Assembly (NCBI RefSeq): GCF_014650115.1
Contig: NZ_BMUI01000012.1
Location: 186,001 to 250,000, forward strand
DNA from: Streptomyces olivaceoviridis
GTDB lineage: Bacteria > Actinomycetota > Actinomycetes > Streptomycetales > Streptomycetaceae
Length of the DNA: 64,000 nt
Direction: 5' to 3'
A program made the position numbers and the translations under genes. The first letter of the stretch is position 1. Each line of letters opens with the position of its first letter. Under the pieces are notes generated by a model. It ran no database searches, was not told where the DNA came from, and saw only the letters and a list, made by a program, of their open reading frames with translations. This document shows positions 9,079 to 18,011 of this stretch, piece by piece.

Positions 9079-9759
9079 ATGACTGATGAGTGGTGGGTGG
9101 ACGTACGACGGCGGGTCGAGGCGGCGGGGGCGGCGCCCGGGGCGAGCGAGGTGTTCGGGGCACGGGGGCACAAGTGGGTCGTGGAGGACCCGCTCACCCA
9201 GGGCGAGTTGGCCGAACTCGAAGCTCAGGTGGGTGTGCGGCTGCCGGAGGAGTACCGCGCCTTCCTGCTGCACGTCGGCGCGGGCGGCGCCGGCCCCGCC
9301 TACGGCCTGTTCCCGGTTCGTCGGGTACAGGGTCGTTGGCGCTGGGAGGGCGACGGCGCGGGCCTTGCCGACCTGTCGACGCTCGCCGAGCCGTTTCCCG
9401 ACCAGGGTCCGGACCCGGAACTGCTCGACGACGTTCTTGCCCAGCGTCCCGAGGAAGAGGACTTCGACGACATCGAGGACTTCGACGACGCCATCGAGGC
9501 GTGGGACGAGCGGTGGGAGGCCGTCATGTTCGCCCCGGAGCGCACCGCCGGGGCGATCGTGATCTCCCACCTCGGCTGCGCCCAAAGAGAGTGGCTGGTC
9601 GTCAGCGGCAGCCACCGCGGCACGATCTGGTCCGACTGCCGGGTGGACGACGTCGACCTCGCGCCGCTCCGCCACGACGACGGCACTCCGGTGAGGTTCG
9701 CCCGCTGGTACACCGACTGGCTGGAGAAGGCGGAGCGCACGGCTCTGGCGATACCGTAG
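9079..9759 (+). CDS. SMI1/KNR4 family protein
   Basis: The 226-residue product has the SMI1/KNR4 signature near residues 40-75: LTQGELAELEAQVGVRLPEE followed by YRAFLLHVGAGGAGPAYGLF. Later conserved parts are the strand WLVVSGSHRGTIWSDCRVDD and the C-terminal helix FARWYTDWLEKAER. In bacteria this fold often serves as an immunity protein to polymorphic toxins or as a regulatory module. No toxin gene is adjacent, so the job is unclear. An acidic, glutamate/aspartate-rich stretch lies around residues 125-145. The ATG at 9079 is chosen because the family normally begins shortly before this region; the ribosome binding site is weak. Confidence 0.75.
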   Translation: MTDEWWVDVRRRVEAAGAAPGASEVFGARGHKWVVEDPLTQGELAELEAQVGVRLPEEYRAFLLHVGAGGAGPAYGLFPVRRVQGRWRWEGDGAGLADLSTLAEPFPDQGPDPELLDDVLAQRPEEEDFDDIEDFDDAIEAWDERWEAVMFAPERTAGAIVISHLGCAQREWLVVSGSHRGTIWSDCRVDDVDLAPLRHDDGTPVRFARWYTDWLEKAERTALAIP

Positions 9760-10112
9760 GCCGTTCCCGCCCGCGCCGCGGGAGGAGTTCCGGCGCGGTA
9801 CTGCCGCGGCCCGCCGGCCGTACCGCCGGGCGGCGACCGGTGGTACGGACCGTCGCCCGGGGCTCCCGCCCGCGGCCGGCCAGAGGGTGCTCGGGCTGTC
9901 CGCGGGCTACGGAATCGCTTTGCCGCGACGGATGGTGAGGCATTAGAGTCGATCATGTGACTGCCGGGTCGGCCATGGGCCACACACGAGTGAGGCGCCC
10001 GGCCTCGGCGTGAGCACGAGGCGGGCGAGAGCCCCGCCGCTTCTCCGCGTCTTCCCTCCAGCGCCCGCACGTGGCGCCCACAGCGGATCAAGACCCGGAG
10101 ACCCGTCCACAC
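9760..10112. other. 353-base gap, no gene seen
   Basis: The sequence contains GC-rich imperfect dyads just after the SMI1/KNR4 stop (around 9790-9870) that may end transcription, and a more AT-containing patch near 9940-9960 that may hold the promoter of the next gene. No convincing ORF or repeat was found. Confidence 0.4.
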
Positions 10113-10538
10113 ATGACACATGATCAGCAGCGTCGGCACGCACTCGCCTCGCCGGCCACCGTCGAGCTCAACCACACCGCCGTCCACGCCACGGATCGTC
10201 AACTGTCGGCCGCATTCATCGCCGCGATACTCGGTCTGGAGGTCGGCGCCCCCTTCGGGCCGTTTCTTCCCGTCGACCTGGGCAACGGCGTCACACTCGA
10301 TTACTACGAGAAGCGCGACGAGCCGATCCAGTCGCAGCACTACGCGTTCCTCGTGCCCGACGATCAGTTCAGCACCATGATCGCCCGCCTGGAGACGGTC
10401 GGTGTCACCTACTACGCCGACCCCGGCCACACCGAGCCCCACCGGATCAACCGTCTTTTCGGAGGCCGTGGCGCCTACTTCGGGGACCCGGACGGCCACA
10501 ACATGGAGATCATGACGCGGCCCTACGTCCGGCCGTAG
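10113..10538 (+). CDS. VOC (glyoxalase/bleomycin-resistance fold) protein
   Basis: The 141-residue protein fits one vicinal-oxygen-chelate domain pair. It has VELNHTAVHATDRQLSAAF at the start, SQHYAFLVPDDQFSTMIARL in the middle, and GAYFGDPDGHNMEIMTRPY at the end. The histidines in NHTAV and QHYAF and the glutamate in NMEIM sit at the positions that normally bind the metal. VOC proteins include glyoxalases, dioxygenases and antibiotic-resistance proteins; nothing here specifies which. ATG at 10113 is preferred over GTG at 10071, though neither has a strong ribosome binding site. It converges on the LysE gene with a shared terminator between. Confidence 0.8.
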   Translation: MTHDQQRRHALASPATVELNHTAVHATDRQLSAAFIAAILGLEVGAPFGPFLPVDLGNGVTLDYYEKRDEPIQSQHYAFLVPDDQFSTMIARLETVGVTYYADPGHTEPHRINRLFGGRGAYFGDPDGHNMEIMTRPYVRP

Positions 10539-10558
10539 GAGGCCGCCGAGTGCCTGGG

Positions 10559-10589
10559 GCAGCGCCGGCTTGCCCGGAGCCGGCGCTGC
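10559..10589. terminator. Bidirectional terminator between VOC and LysE genes
   Basis: Perfect 12-base arms GCAGCGCCGGCT (10559-10570) and AGCCGGCGCTGC (10578-10589) with a 7-base loop sit between two convergent stops at 10538 and 10615. It is well placed to stop transcription from both sides. Confidence 0.8.
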
Positions 10590-10614
10590 GCAGGCCGCAC
10601 ACGGTGGGTGCCGG

Positions 10615-11235
10615 TCAGCCGGAAGTGGTGGCGACCGCGAGGCCGAGGCCGATCAGGGCGGCGCCCGTGGTCAGCCCGAGCGCACGGCGGATCCGTGGCG
10701 TGTGCAGGACCCGTTCCGCCTTGGACAGCAGGAGCACGTAGCCGCTGAGCCAGGCGACGGTGAGTGTGCCGTGGAGGAGCACGAGGAGCGCCATGGCCCA
10801 CGGAGCGGGGAGCTGAGGAGGGGCCAGCGTGGGCAGCAGCCCGGTGTAGAAGACGGCGATCTTCGGGTTCAGGACGTTGCTGACCAGTCCGGTCCGCCAG
10901 GCGCTCCCCACGGCGGCAGGACCGGCATCCGTTCGGCCGGCCGGTGCCGGGCGGCGGTGCTGCCACAGCGCCTGCGCGCCCAGGAACACCAGGTAGCCGG
11001 CGCCCAGGAGCCTGACGGTCAGGTAGGCCGCGGGCGAGGCGGCGAGCACGGCCGCGAGCCCTGCCACGGTCAACGCGCCCCAGAGCAGCAGCCCGGTGAC
11101 GATCCCGCCCACGGTGCGCAGCCCGTCCCCGGGACCGGCCACGAGCGCACGCCGGGTCACCACCGCCATGTCCGGGCCGGGCACGAGGGTCAGCAGTCCC
11201 AGGACGCCGAGCGCCACCATCAAGTGGGTCAGCAC
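10615..11235 (-). CDS. LysE/RhtB-family amino-acid exporter
   Basis: The 206-residue protein shows the LysE layout. The first helix carries the family motif in LGVLGLLTLVPGPDMAVVTR, followed by GPGDGLRTVGGIVTGLLLWG. The middle helix reads GLVSNVLNPKIAVFYTGLLP, where NPKI/A is a hallmark. Five to six membrane segments are visible. It should export an amino acid or related metabolite. Its GTG start overlaps the stop of the upstream PLP-enzyme gene by seven bases (11229-11235), a sign of translational coupling. The exporter and the amino-acid lyase may therefore handle the same compound. Confidence 0.85.
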   Translation of the reverse strand: MLTHLMVALGVLGLLTLVPGPDMAVVTRRALVAGPGDGLRTVGGIVTGLLLWGALTVAGLAAVLAASPAAYLTVRLLGAGYLVFLGAQALWQHRRPAPAGRTDAGPAAVGSAWRTGLVSNVLNPKIAVFYTGLLPTLAPPQLPAPWAMALLVLLHGTLTVAWLSGYVLLLSKAERVLHTPRIRRALGLTTGAALIGLGLAVATTSG

Positions 11236-12371
11236 GCCGCCGCCCTCCTGGAGTGCGGGTTGGCGGCGGTGCCCTCGGTGCTCAGCAGCACGACGACCGA
11301 GGACGGCCCCAGCCCCAGCGCCGTACGGCGTTCCTCGGCCCCGACGCCGGTGAGCGCCGCGCGCAGACCGGCGAGCGACGCGGCCCCGCAGGGGCCCGAG
11401 GAGACACCGGCGGCGGCCAGAACACCGGCCTCGCGGGCGCTGTCGGCGTCCGCGACGGCGACCGCCGCGTCCAGCCCGTCACGCAGATGGGGCCACGCGA
11501 TGCCGGACGGGGTGCCGCAGTTCAGCCCGGCCATGGTGGTCTTGCCCGTGGGGACGCTGACGGGTGCGCCGAGGGTGAGGCTCTCCAGGACGCACGGCGC
11601 GGTCTCCGGCTCCACCGACAGCAACGCCGGGGCGTGCCCGCAGGGGCGGCTGCGGTAGTGGGTGACCACGGCCTGTGCCAAGGACCCCACGCCCACCGGT
11701 ATGGAGACGAGATCGGGGCCTTCGGCGACCCCTTCGGCCGTCAACTGCTCGTCGATCTCGGCGCACAGGGTGGAGTAACCCTCGACGATCCACCGGGGGA
11801 TCTGCTCGTAACCCGGCCAGGCGGTGTCCTGGACCAGGACCGTGTCCGGCGCGGCAGCCGCCTCGGCCGCCAGGCGCACGGCCTCGTCGTACGGCCCCGG
11901 GACCTCGGTGACCTTCGCCTGTTCGGCGACGATGGCCGCCACGGCCTGGGGGTGCACGCCCTGCGGAACGAAGACGTGGGCCTCCTGACCGAGGCGGCGA
12001 GCCGTGCGGGCCACCGCGCGGCCGTGGTTGCCGTCGGTGGCGGTCACGAGGGTGACCGGGGCCTGTTCGCCGCCGTTCGCCGTTCGTTCGGCAAGGGCGC
12101 GGTGGACCGCCCAGGACGCACCCAGGGCCTTGAAGGCGGGCAGCCCCAGACGGCACGACTCGTCCTTGACGAAGACCCGGCCGACGCCCCACGCGTCCGC
12201 GAGCGACGGGAGTTCGGTCAGCGGGGTGGGCGCGTAGTCGGGCAGCGAGAAGTGGAAGGCCCGCACTTCGGACGGCGCGGGTTCACACCGCCAGGCACGG
12301 GCACCGGGGCGCGCGAACCACGGCAGCGTACGGGAGGAGGGGGTGTTGTCAGGCACAGGGTTGTCAGGCAC
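11229..12371 (-). CDS. PLP-dependent diaminopropionate ammonia-lyase family enzyme
   Basis: This 380-residue fold-type II PLP enzyme has its probable Schiff-base lysine (Lys81) in SCRLGLPAFKALGASWAV, a sequence typical of diaminopropionate ammonia-lyases. The asparagine loop is TATDGNHGRAVA. The glycine-rich phosphate loop is probably SIPVGVGSLAQAVVTH. The family deaminates 2,3-diaminopropionate or related amino acids to pyruvate and ammonia, but threonine or serine dehydratase activity is possible. The start lies in a repeated GTGCCTGACAAC, so GTG 12371 or 12356 could be used. It is coupled to the LysE exporter and divergent from a LysR gene. Confidence 0.8.
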   Translation of the reverse strand: MPDNPVPDNTPSSRTLPWFARPGARAWRCEPAPSEVRAFHFSLPDYAPTPLTELPSLADAWGVGRVFVKDESCRLGLPAFKALGASWAVHRALAERTANGGEQAPVTLVTATDGNHGRAVARTARRLGQEAHVFVPQGVHPQAVAAIVAEQAKVTEVPGPYDEAVRLAAEAAAAPDTVLVQDTAWPGYEQIPRWIVEGYSTLCAEIDEQLTAEGVAEGPDLVSIPVGVGSLAQAVVTHYRSRPCGHAPALLSVEPETAPCVLESLTLGAPVSVPTGKTTMAGLNCGTPSGIAWPHLRDGLDAAVAVADADSAREAGVLAAAGVSSGPCGAASLAGLRAALTGVGAEERRTALGLGPSSVVVLLSTEGTAANPHSRRAAAC

Positions 12372-12532
12372 AGGACCAGGGTGCGGCGCGCCCCTACGAT
12401 CGGTCCAGCGAATGTTTTCGACCTATACTCATCGGCGGACCCGAACGAACGAATGCGTTGGCAGAGATCGGCAAATCGACCCGGTCGGCCGATCGGCTGT
12501 CGGTCCGCGCGGGCGAGGAAGGCGAGCGTGCC
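12372..12532. promoter_or_regulatory. Divergent promoter region, lyase operon / LysR gene
   Basis: This 161-base gap separates the two divergent genes. It contains the only AT-rich patch nearby (12411-12433), including TATACT, which would suit a plus-strand -10 box. It is the natural place for LysR binding, but I could not settle a single dyad with T-N11-A spacing. Confidence 0.4.
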
Positions 12533-13453
12533 ATGTTCGATCTGCACCGGCTGCGCCTGCTCAGGGAACTCAAGCACCGCGGCACCCTGGCGGCCGTCGC
12601 CGCCGCCCTGTCCTACGCCCCCTCCTCCGTCTCCCAGCAGCTCTCCCAGTTGGAGACCGAGGTCGGCGTCCCGCTGCTGGAACCGGTCGGGCGGCGGGTG
12701 CGGCTGACCGAGCAGGCCGAGATCCTCGTCGCCCACACCGAGGCGATCCTCGAACGCCTGGAGCGCGCGGAGGCGGACATCGCCGCCTCGCTGTCCGACC
12801 TGACCGGCACCCTGCGCGTCGCCGCGTTCCAGACAGCCGCCCTGGCCCTCGTCCCGACCGCGCTCGGCCTGCTGCGTGACCAGCACCCGCGCCTGCGCGT
12901 CCACGTCACGCACATGGAACCGGAAAGGGCCCTGCCCGCGCTGCAAGCCCGCGACTTCGACCTCGTGCTCGCCGAGGAATACCCCGGCAACCCCAACCCG
13001 CGGCCCGCCGAACTCGAACAGGAGGACCTGCTCGACGACCCCCTGCACCTCGCCCTGCCGAAACCGGCCGGCACCAGGGAAGCCGACGGTCCGACCGCGG
13101 CGCTGCGTTCCCTCGCCGACCACCCCTGGGTGATGGAACCCGAGGGCACCGCCGCCCGGCACTGGGCCATGACCCTGTGCCGCAACGCCGGCTTCGAACC
13201 GGACGTACGGTTCGAGACCACCGACCTGCTGCTCCACCTCCGCCTGGTCGAGCGGCAACACGCCGCGGCCCTCCTGCCCGGCCTCGTCTGGACCGGACAG
13301 CCCCCGACCGTCACGCTGCGTCCGCTCCCCCGCGGTCAGCGCACGCGCCGCATCTTCACTGTCGTACGCCGTGGCCGCGGCCGGCACCCTGCCGTGCGGG
13401 CGTGCCGGGAAGCCCTCCGCCGAGCGGTCGGTCTGCGCTCCGACCGCGCCTGA
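12533..13453 (+). CDS. LysR-family transcriptional regulator
   Basis: This is a 306-residue LysR protein. The N-terminal winged helix is MFDLHRLRLLRELKHRGTLA followed by ALSYAPSSVSQQLSQLETEV (recognition helix) and PLLEPVGRRVRLTEQAEIL. The C-terminal effector domain begins near residue 90 (LTGTLRVAAFQTAALALVPT). It is divergent from the PLP lyase/LysE pair, the classic arrangement for a LysR activator of that operon, so a substrate amino acid is a likely effector. ATG 12533 is chosen because GAGGAAGG lies about ten bases upstream and the DNA-binding domain starts there; an earlier in-frame GTG at 12458 lacks support. Confidence 0.9.
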   Translation: MFDLHRLRLLRELKHRGTLAAVAAALSYAPSSVSQQLSQLETEVGVPLLEPVGRRVRLTEQAEILVAHTEAILERLERAEADIAASLSDLTGTLRVAAFQTAALALVPTALGLLRDQHPRLRVHVTHMEPERALPALQARDFDLVLAEEYPGNPNPRPAELEQEDLLDDPLHLALPKPAGTREADGPTAALRSLADHPWVMEPEGTAARHWAMTLCRNAGFEPDVRFETTDLLLHLRLVERQHAAALLPGLVWTGQPPTVTLRPLPRGQRTRRIFTVVRRGRGRHPAVRACREALRRAVGLRSDRA

Positions 13454-13564
13454 GGGAACGAGCGCGGCGGCCGGCGGTTCCGTCGGTGTCTCCGTGGGCC
13501 GGCGCCATGTGCGGGACGAGGCACGGATCGAGCACCACGGAACCACGTCGTGTGAGTGGCAGAC

Positions 13565-14563
13565 CTACGTGGACGCGCGGAGCCGGAGTTCCGCGCGGGC
13601 CACGAGGTCGTCGGGGGCCAGTGGACTGTCGCCGGTCAGGAGACGGGCCGCTTGTTCGACGGCGAGCACTCCGAGCCGGCGGATGTCCAGAGCCACGCTG
13701 GACAGTGGGGGCTCGACCAGCGTGCCGAGCGTCACTCCGTCGAAGCCGATCACGGCCAGGTCGCGCGGAACCAGGCGTCCCGTCCGGCGCGCGGCACGGA
13801 GCGCGCCGATGGCGATGACGTCGTTGAAGGCGAAGACAGCGGTCACGTCGGGGTGTTGGGTGAGCAGGTGCTCCAGCGCCCGCTCACCGCCCTCCACGCT
13901 CTGCTCCGCGCGGCACACCGGTCCGTCATCGAGTCCGCAGGCGGTCAGCGCGTCGGCGAACCACGCGTGCCGCACGCTCGGCTCGGCCCGGGCAGCGTGG
14001 TCGAGCATGCCGATGCGCCGGTGCCCTGCCTGGACGAGGTGTGAGACGGCCGCCCTGACCCCGTCCCTTCCGTCGATGCGGATGGAGCTGAAGCGTTCGG
14101 CGTCCTCGGCCCGGTCGATGAGTACGACCGGCAGTCCCCGGGTCCACTGCTCGATCTCGCTCTCGGTCCGGCTGAAGTAGCCGACGACCGCGTCCACTTG
14201 GGAGGCGATCACCTGGAGGGTGCCGAGCTCCTCCTGTGCGCTGTCCGCGGTGTCGTAGACCAGGACGTGCCATCCGCGGGCACGAGCGGCTTCCAGCGCC
14301 GCCGCGGCGACCTCGGTGAAGAACGGGTTGAGCAGGTCGGGGATCACGAGACCGACGCTGATCGTGTCCTGGCGCACCAGCCCCCTGGCGAACCGGCTCG
14401 GTCGGTATCCCAGCGTCCTCGCGGCTTCGAGCACACGCTGCTTGGTGGAGTCGTCGATCTCCCCCTTGTCGTTCAGCGCGCGTGACACGGTCTGCCGGGA
14501 CACCCCGGCAGCGCGGGCGACATCATGGATCGTCACCCTGCGGGACTCGGTCCCGGACGGCAC
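13565..14563 (-). CDS. LacI-family repressor of the glycan operon
   Basis: The 332-residue protein begins with a LacI helix-turn-helix (VTIHDVARAAGVSRQTVSRA) and hinge (DSTKQRVLEAARTLGYRPSR), followed by a periplasmic-binding-protein-like sugar sensor (from ISVGLVIPDLLNPFFTEVAA onward). The GTG at 14563 is preferred because GGGGAGG lies nine bases upstream; an ATG at 14581 has poorer spacing. The gene is divergent from the ABC/GH38/GH2 operon. CG-centred palindromes in the intergenic region match LacI operators, so it probably represses the operon until a sugar or small glycan binds. Confidence 0.9.
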   Translation of the reverse strand: MPSGTESRRVTIHDVARAAGVSRQTVSRALNDKGEIDDSTKQRVLEAARTLGYRPSRFARGLVRQDTISVGLVIPDLLNPFFTEVAAAALEAARARGWHVLVYDTADSAQEELGTLQVIASQVDAVVGYFSRTESEIEQWTRGLPVVLIDRAEDAERFSSIRIDGRDGVRAAVSHLVQAGHRRIGMLDHAARAEPSVRHAWFADALTACGLDDGPVCRAEQSVEGGERALEHLLTQHPDVTAVFAFNDVIAIGALRAARRTGRLVPRDLAVIGFDGVTLGTLVEPPLSSVALDIRRLGVLAVEQAARLLTGDSPLAPDDLVARAELRLRAST

Positions 14564-14628
14564 TGTCACCCACCTCCCCATCGTGATCCGAGAGTCTTGA
14601 CACTCAACCGCACCCGAGCGCAAACTTC

Positions 14629-14672
14629 CGAACGTTTTACAGCGCCCGTGAACGTTCCCGTGAACGCTCACG
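14629..14672. promoter_or_regulatory. Tandem LacI-type operators
   Basis: CGTGAACGCTCACG (14659-14672) is a near-perfect palindrome around a central CG, matching at 12 of 14 positions. A second copy, CGTGAACGTTCCCG (14647-14660), overlaps it head to tail. A weaker related element, CGAACGTTTTAC, begins at 14629. They lie between the LacI gene and the transport operon. Two or three sites suggest cooperative repression of both directions. Confidence 0.7.
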
Positions 14673-14829
14673 GACGGAAGTTACAGCAGCTTGCCCCTTC
14701 CCGCCACGGTGTTCGGGGACCGAATCCGACACCGTCGCGGCCGTCCATGTCCACCGCGGCATCCCGCCTGAGTGAGTCAACGTCGACCCGGCCGGCGCCA
14801 GTCGCCGGTCGTTCTCGGGAACGGAAAAC

Positions 14830-16164
14830 ATGAGCAGCACAGTCATGCGCACCCGCCTCGCCACCGTCGCCGCGGCAGCCGGTGTCGCCGTACTCGCCGC
14901 ATGCTCCTCGCCCGCGCCGTCGGGCGAGGCGTCGGCGGCGTCCTGCACGCCTGCCAAGGGCAAGGTCACCCTCCAGTACTGGAACACCGTTCCGGGCATG
15001 GACAAGGTGGTGGACCTGTGGAACCAGCGGCATCCGGACATCCAGGTCGAGACGAAGAACATCTCCAACGACCAGTACGGCACCCTGGGAAACGCTCTGA
15101 AGGCGGGGAAGGCGCCTGATCTGGCGCAGGTCGGCTACGACGAACTGCCCAACCTGCGCACCCAGAACGCCTTCGTGGACGCCTCGGCCTGCAAGACGGC
15201 CACCGCGGCCAAGTCGAAGTTCGTCCCCTGGACCTGGTCCCAGACCAGCTTCGGCGGCACCGGTGTGTTCGCCATGCCGCAGGACACCGGCCCGATGGCC
15301 CTGTTCGTGCGCCGCGACCTCTTCGAGAAGTACCACGTCGCGATCCCCACGACCTGGGACGCGTACGCGTCCGCGGCACAGAAGCTGCACAAGGCGGATC
15401 CCGGCCTCGCCATCACGTTCTTCGACCCGAACAACGCCGAGTGGTTCAACGGGCTCCTCTGGCAGAACGACGCGAAGATGTACGGCTACTCCGACGACAA
15501 GTGGCAGGTCACCGTCGACTCGGCACGGAGCAGGCAGGTCGCGGCGTACTGGCAGAAGTTGATCTCCGGCAAGCTCGTGCGCACCGACCTCGCCAACGGT
15601 TCGACGCAGATGTACGCCGCGTACCAGAAGGACCGGATCGCCAGCTACGTCGGTGCCGCCTGGGGCTACAGCATGTTCCGCGACAACCTGCCCAAGCAGG
15701 CCGGCAAGTGGTCGGTCGTCCCGATGCCGACCTGGGGGACGGACGGCGCGTCCGGCGACTGGGGCGGGTCGACCGTCGCGTTCATGAAGGGCGGCAAGCA
15801 CCTGTACGAGTCGGTGGAGTTCAACACCTGGCTGAACACCGATCCGGAGGCGCTCGCCATGGAGAACAAGCTGGGCGGCCTGTACCCCGCCGCCAGTGCC
15901 GGTCTCCGACTCCCCTCGCTGGAGAAGGGCGTCGCGTACTACGGCAACGAGAAGATCTTCGACGTCTTCGCCGACTCGTCCAAGAAGATCGACACCAGCT
16001 TCGCCTGGGGCCCCACGCAGAAGACGGTGAACCTGGCGTTGCAGGACGCGATGGCCAAGGCGGCGGCCGGCGACGGCACGCTCACCGACGCGCTCTCGGC
16101 CGCCCAGCACGCCGCGCTGACATCGATGAAGGACCAGGCGATCCCGGTCACGGCGGGCAAGTGA
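14830..16164 (+). CDS. Sugar ABC transporter substrate-binding lipoprotein
   Basis: This 444-residue family 1 solute-binding protein has a lipoprotein signal with lipobox LAAC (cysteine near residue 25). The mature part reads GKVTLQYWNTVPGMDKVVDL, QVETKNISNDQYGTLGNALK and AGKAPDLAQVGYDELPNLRT, the typical sugar-binding-protein opening. It should sit outside the membrane and pass oligosaccharide to the two permeases. It is the first gene of an operon with two permeases and two glycosidases. No ATPase gene is present; in Streptomyces such systems usually borrow the shared MsiK ATPase, which is inferred here. The sugar is probably a mannose- or galactose-containing glycan. Confidence 0.9.
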   Translation: MSSTVMRTRLATVAAAAGVAVLAACSSPAPSGEASAASCTPAKGKVTLQYWNTVPGMDKVVDLWNQRHPDIQVETKNISNDQYGTLGNALKAGKAPDLAQVGYDELPNLRTQNAFVDASACKTATAAKSKFVPWTWSQTSFGGTGVFAMPQDTGPMALFVRRDLFEKYHVAIPTTWDAYASAAQKLHKADPGLAITFFDPNNAEWFNGLLWQNDAKMYGYSDDKWQVTVDSARSRQVAAYWQKLISGKLVRTDLANGSTQMYAAYQKDRIASYVGAAWGYSMFRDNLPKQAGKWSVVPMPTWGTDGASGDWGGSTVAFMKGGKHLYESVEFNTWLNTDPEALAMENKLGGLYPAASAGLRLPSLEKGVAYYGNEKIFDVFADSSKKIDTSFAWGPTQKTVNLALQDAMAKAAAGDGTLTDALSAAQHAALTSMKDQAIPVTAGK

Positions 16165-16171
16165 CCGCGGC

Positions 16172-17119
16172 ATGACCGACACCGCAGCCCGCGCGACATC
16201 CGTCGTGGCGCCGACCCGCGTCCGCCGCCGCCTCCGCGGCGGCGGACCCCGGGCGGGCACCGTCGCCGCGTTCCTGACACCCTTCTTCCTGCCGTTCCTG
16301 CTGTTCTACCTGGTGCCCGTCGGCTACGCGCTCTGGCAGAGCCTGCGGGTGGTGCGCCGCACCGGCGGGCAGTACGGGACCTCGTACACGGCCTTCGGTG
16401 GTTTCGAGCAGTACGCGCAGGTACTGCGGAACACCGAGTTCTGGTCCAGCATCGGCCGCATCGGGCTGTTCGGCGTCGTGCAGGTGCCGGTCATGCTGTT
16501 CGTCGCTCTGGTCATCGCGCTGCTGCTGGACACTCCGCTGCTGAAGCTCAAGGCGTTCTTCCGCATCACCGCGTTCATGCCGTACGCCGTGCCCGGAGTC
16601 ATCGCCGCGATCATGTGGTCGTACCTGTACTCGCCCCAACTCAGCCCTGTCGTCGACCTGCTGAACGGCATCGGCCTCAAGCCGGACTTCCTCGGCCCGG
16701 GTGCCGTGCTGTGGTCGACCGCCAACGTCTCCACCTGGCTGTGGACCGGCTACAACATGCTGATCATGTTCTCGGCGTTGCAGTCGATCCCGCAGGAGCT
16801 CTACGAGGCCGCGAAGATCGACGGCGCGAGCAACTGGACGATCGCGTGGCGGGTCAAGGTCCCGATCATCGCTCCGTCGATCGTCCTGACCTCGGTGTTC
16901 TCGATCATCGGCACGCTCCAGCTGTACGCCGAACCGGCCGTGCTGCGCCAGATCTCCTCGAACATCTCCAGCACGTTCACGCCGAACATGCTCGCGTACA
17001 CGGTGGCCTCCGGGAACAACTACCAGCAGGCCGCGGCCATTTCCGTGGTCATCGCGGTCATCACCTTCGTGTTGAGCTTCGGGTTCATGCGACTGACCTC
17101 GAAGAGGGCCGGACTGTGA
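16172..17119 (+). CDS. Sugar ABC transporter permease (MalF type)
   Basis: The 315-residue membrane protein has six or more hydrophobic segments, the first being TVAAFLTPFFLPFLLFYLVP. The cytoplasmic EAA loop is clear at QELYEAAKIDGASNWTIAWR, which contacts the ATPase. It forms a heterodimeric channel with the next gene product. It starts seven bases after the binding-protein stop and overlaps the second permease by four bases (GTGA), so the genes are co-translated. Confidence 0.9.
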   Translation: MTDTAARATSVVAPTRVRRRLRGGGPRAGTVAAFLTPFFLPFLLFYLVPVGYALWQSLRVVRRTGGQYGTSYTAFGGFEQYAQVLRNTEFWSSIGRIGLFGVVQVPVMLFVALVIALLLDTPLLKLKAFFRITAFMPYAVPGVIAAIMWSYLYSPQLSPVVDLLNGIGLKPDFLGPGAVLWSTANVSTWLWTGYNMLIMFSALQSIPQELYEAAKIDGASNWTIAWRVKVPIIAPSIVLTSVFSIIGTLQLYAEPAVLRQISSNISSTFTPNMLAYTVASGNNYQQAAAISVVIAVITFVLSFGFMRLTSKRAGL

Positions 17120-17973
17120 GCAACCCCTCCGTGATCCGTGAGAGCCGCGTCAGCCGTACGGCCGTCATGGCCCTGATGCTCCTCCTGGCCGTCTACTTCC
17201 TGCTGCCCGTCTACTTCCTCGTCGTCGCCGCGACGAAGCCGCAGGGCGACCTGGCCGCCACCAACGGGCTGGTGTTCTCGCACTTCAACCTGTTCGAGAA
17301 CCTCCGCGTCCTGTTCACCCGCAGCGACGGCGTCTTCGGCCGCTGGGCCCTCAACACCGTCGTCTACGCGGTGCTGGGCGCGGCCGTGGGCACCCTGATC
17401 TCCGCGCTGTGCGGCTACGCCCTCGCCAAGTTCCCCTTCCGCGGCCGGGAGGTGCTGTTCTCCGTCGTCCTCGGCGGCGTCCTCGTACCCACCACCGCGC
17501 TCGCCCTGCCGCTGTTCCTGCTGTTCTCGGCGACGGGGCTCGTCAACACCTACTTCGCGGTCTTCCTGCCCAGCATCGTCAGCCCCTTCGGCGTCTACCT
17601 CGCGCGCGTCTTCGCGAACGCGTCCGTCCCGCAGGAGCTGATCGAGTCGGCGCGGCTGGACGGCGCGGGTGAGTTCCGCACGTTCTTCTCGGTGGCGTTC
17701 CGGCTGATGACGCCGGCCCTGGTGACCATCTTCCTGTTCCAGTTCGTGGCGATCTGGAACAACTTCTTCCTGCCGATGGTGATGCTCCAGAAGGAGTCCC
17801 TGTTCCCGATCACGCTCGGCCTGTACGAGTGGAACGGCCAGACCGCCCGCGCGCCCCTGCTCCAGCAGTCCGTGATCACCGGCTCGCTGGTGTCGATCGT
17901 GCCCGTGATCATCGTGTTCGTACTCCTCCAGCGGTTCTGGCGCACCGGGCTCGCCGCCGGGTCCCTCAAGTGA
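17116..17973 (+). CDS. Sugar ABC transporter permease (MalG type)
   Basis: This 285-residue permease starts with a GTG that overlaps the previous stop. Six membrane segments are visible, the first being AVMALMLLLAVYFLLPVYFL. The EAA loop reads PQELIESARLDGAGEFRTFF, with the C-terminal side typical of MalG/UgpE proteins. It pairs with the upstream permease to import a sugar bound by the lipoprotein. The stop at 17973 overlaps a GTG in frame with the following mannosidase, so that gene may start by coupling or at the better-supported ATG 39 bases after the stop. Confidence 0.9.
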   Translation: MSNPSVIRESRVSRTAVMALMLLLAVYFLLPVYFLVVAATKPQGDLAATNGLVFSHFNLFENLRVLFTRSDGVFGRWALNTVVYAVLGAAVGTLISALCGYALAKFPFRGREVLFSVVLGGVLVPTTALALPLFLLFSATGLVNTYFAVFLPSIVSPFGVYLARVFANASVPQELIESARLDGAGEFRTFFSVAFRLMTPALVTIFLFQFVAIWNNFFLPMVMLQKESLFPITLGLYEWNGQTARAPLLQQSVITGSLVSIVPVIIVFVLLQRFWRTGLAAGSLK

Positions 17974-18011
17974 CGTCCGCCCCACCCCCCGCACAGAAGG
18001 TGTCTGTCGCC

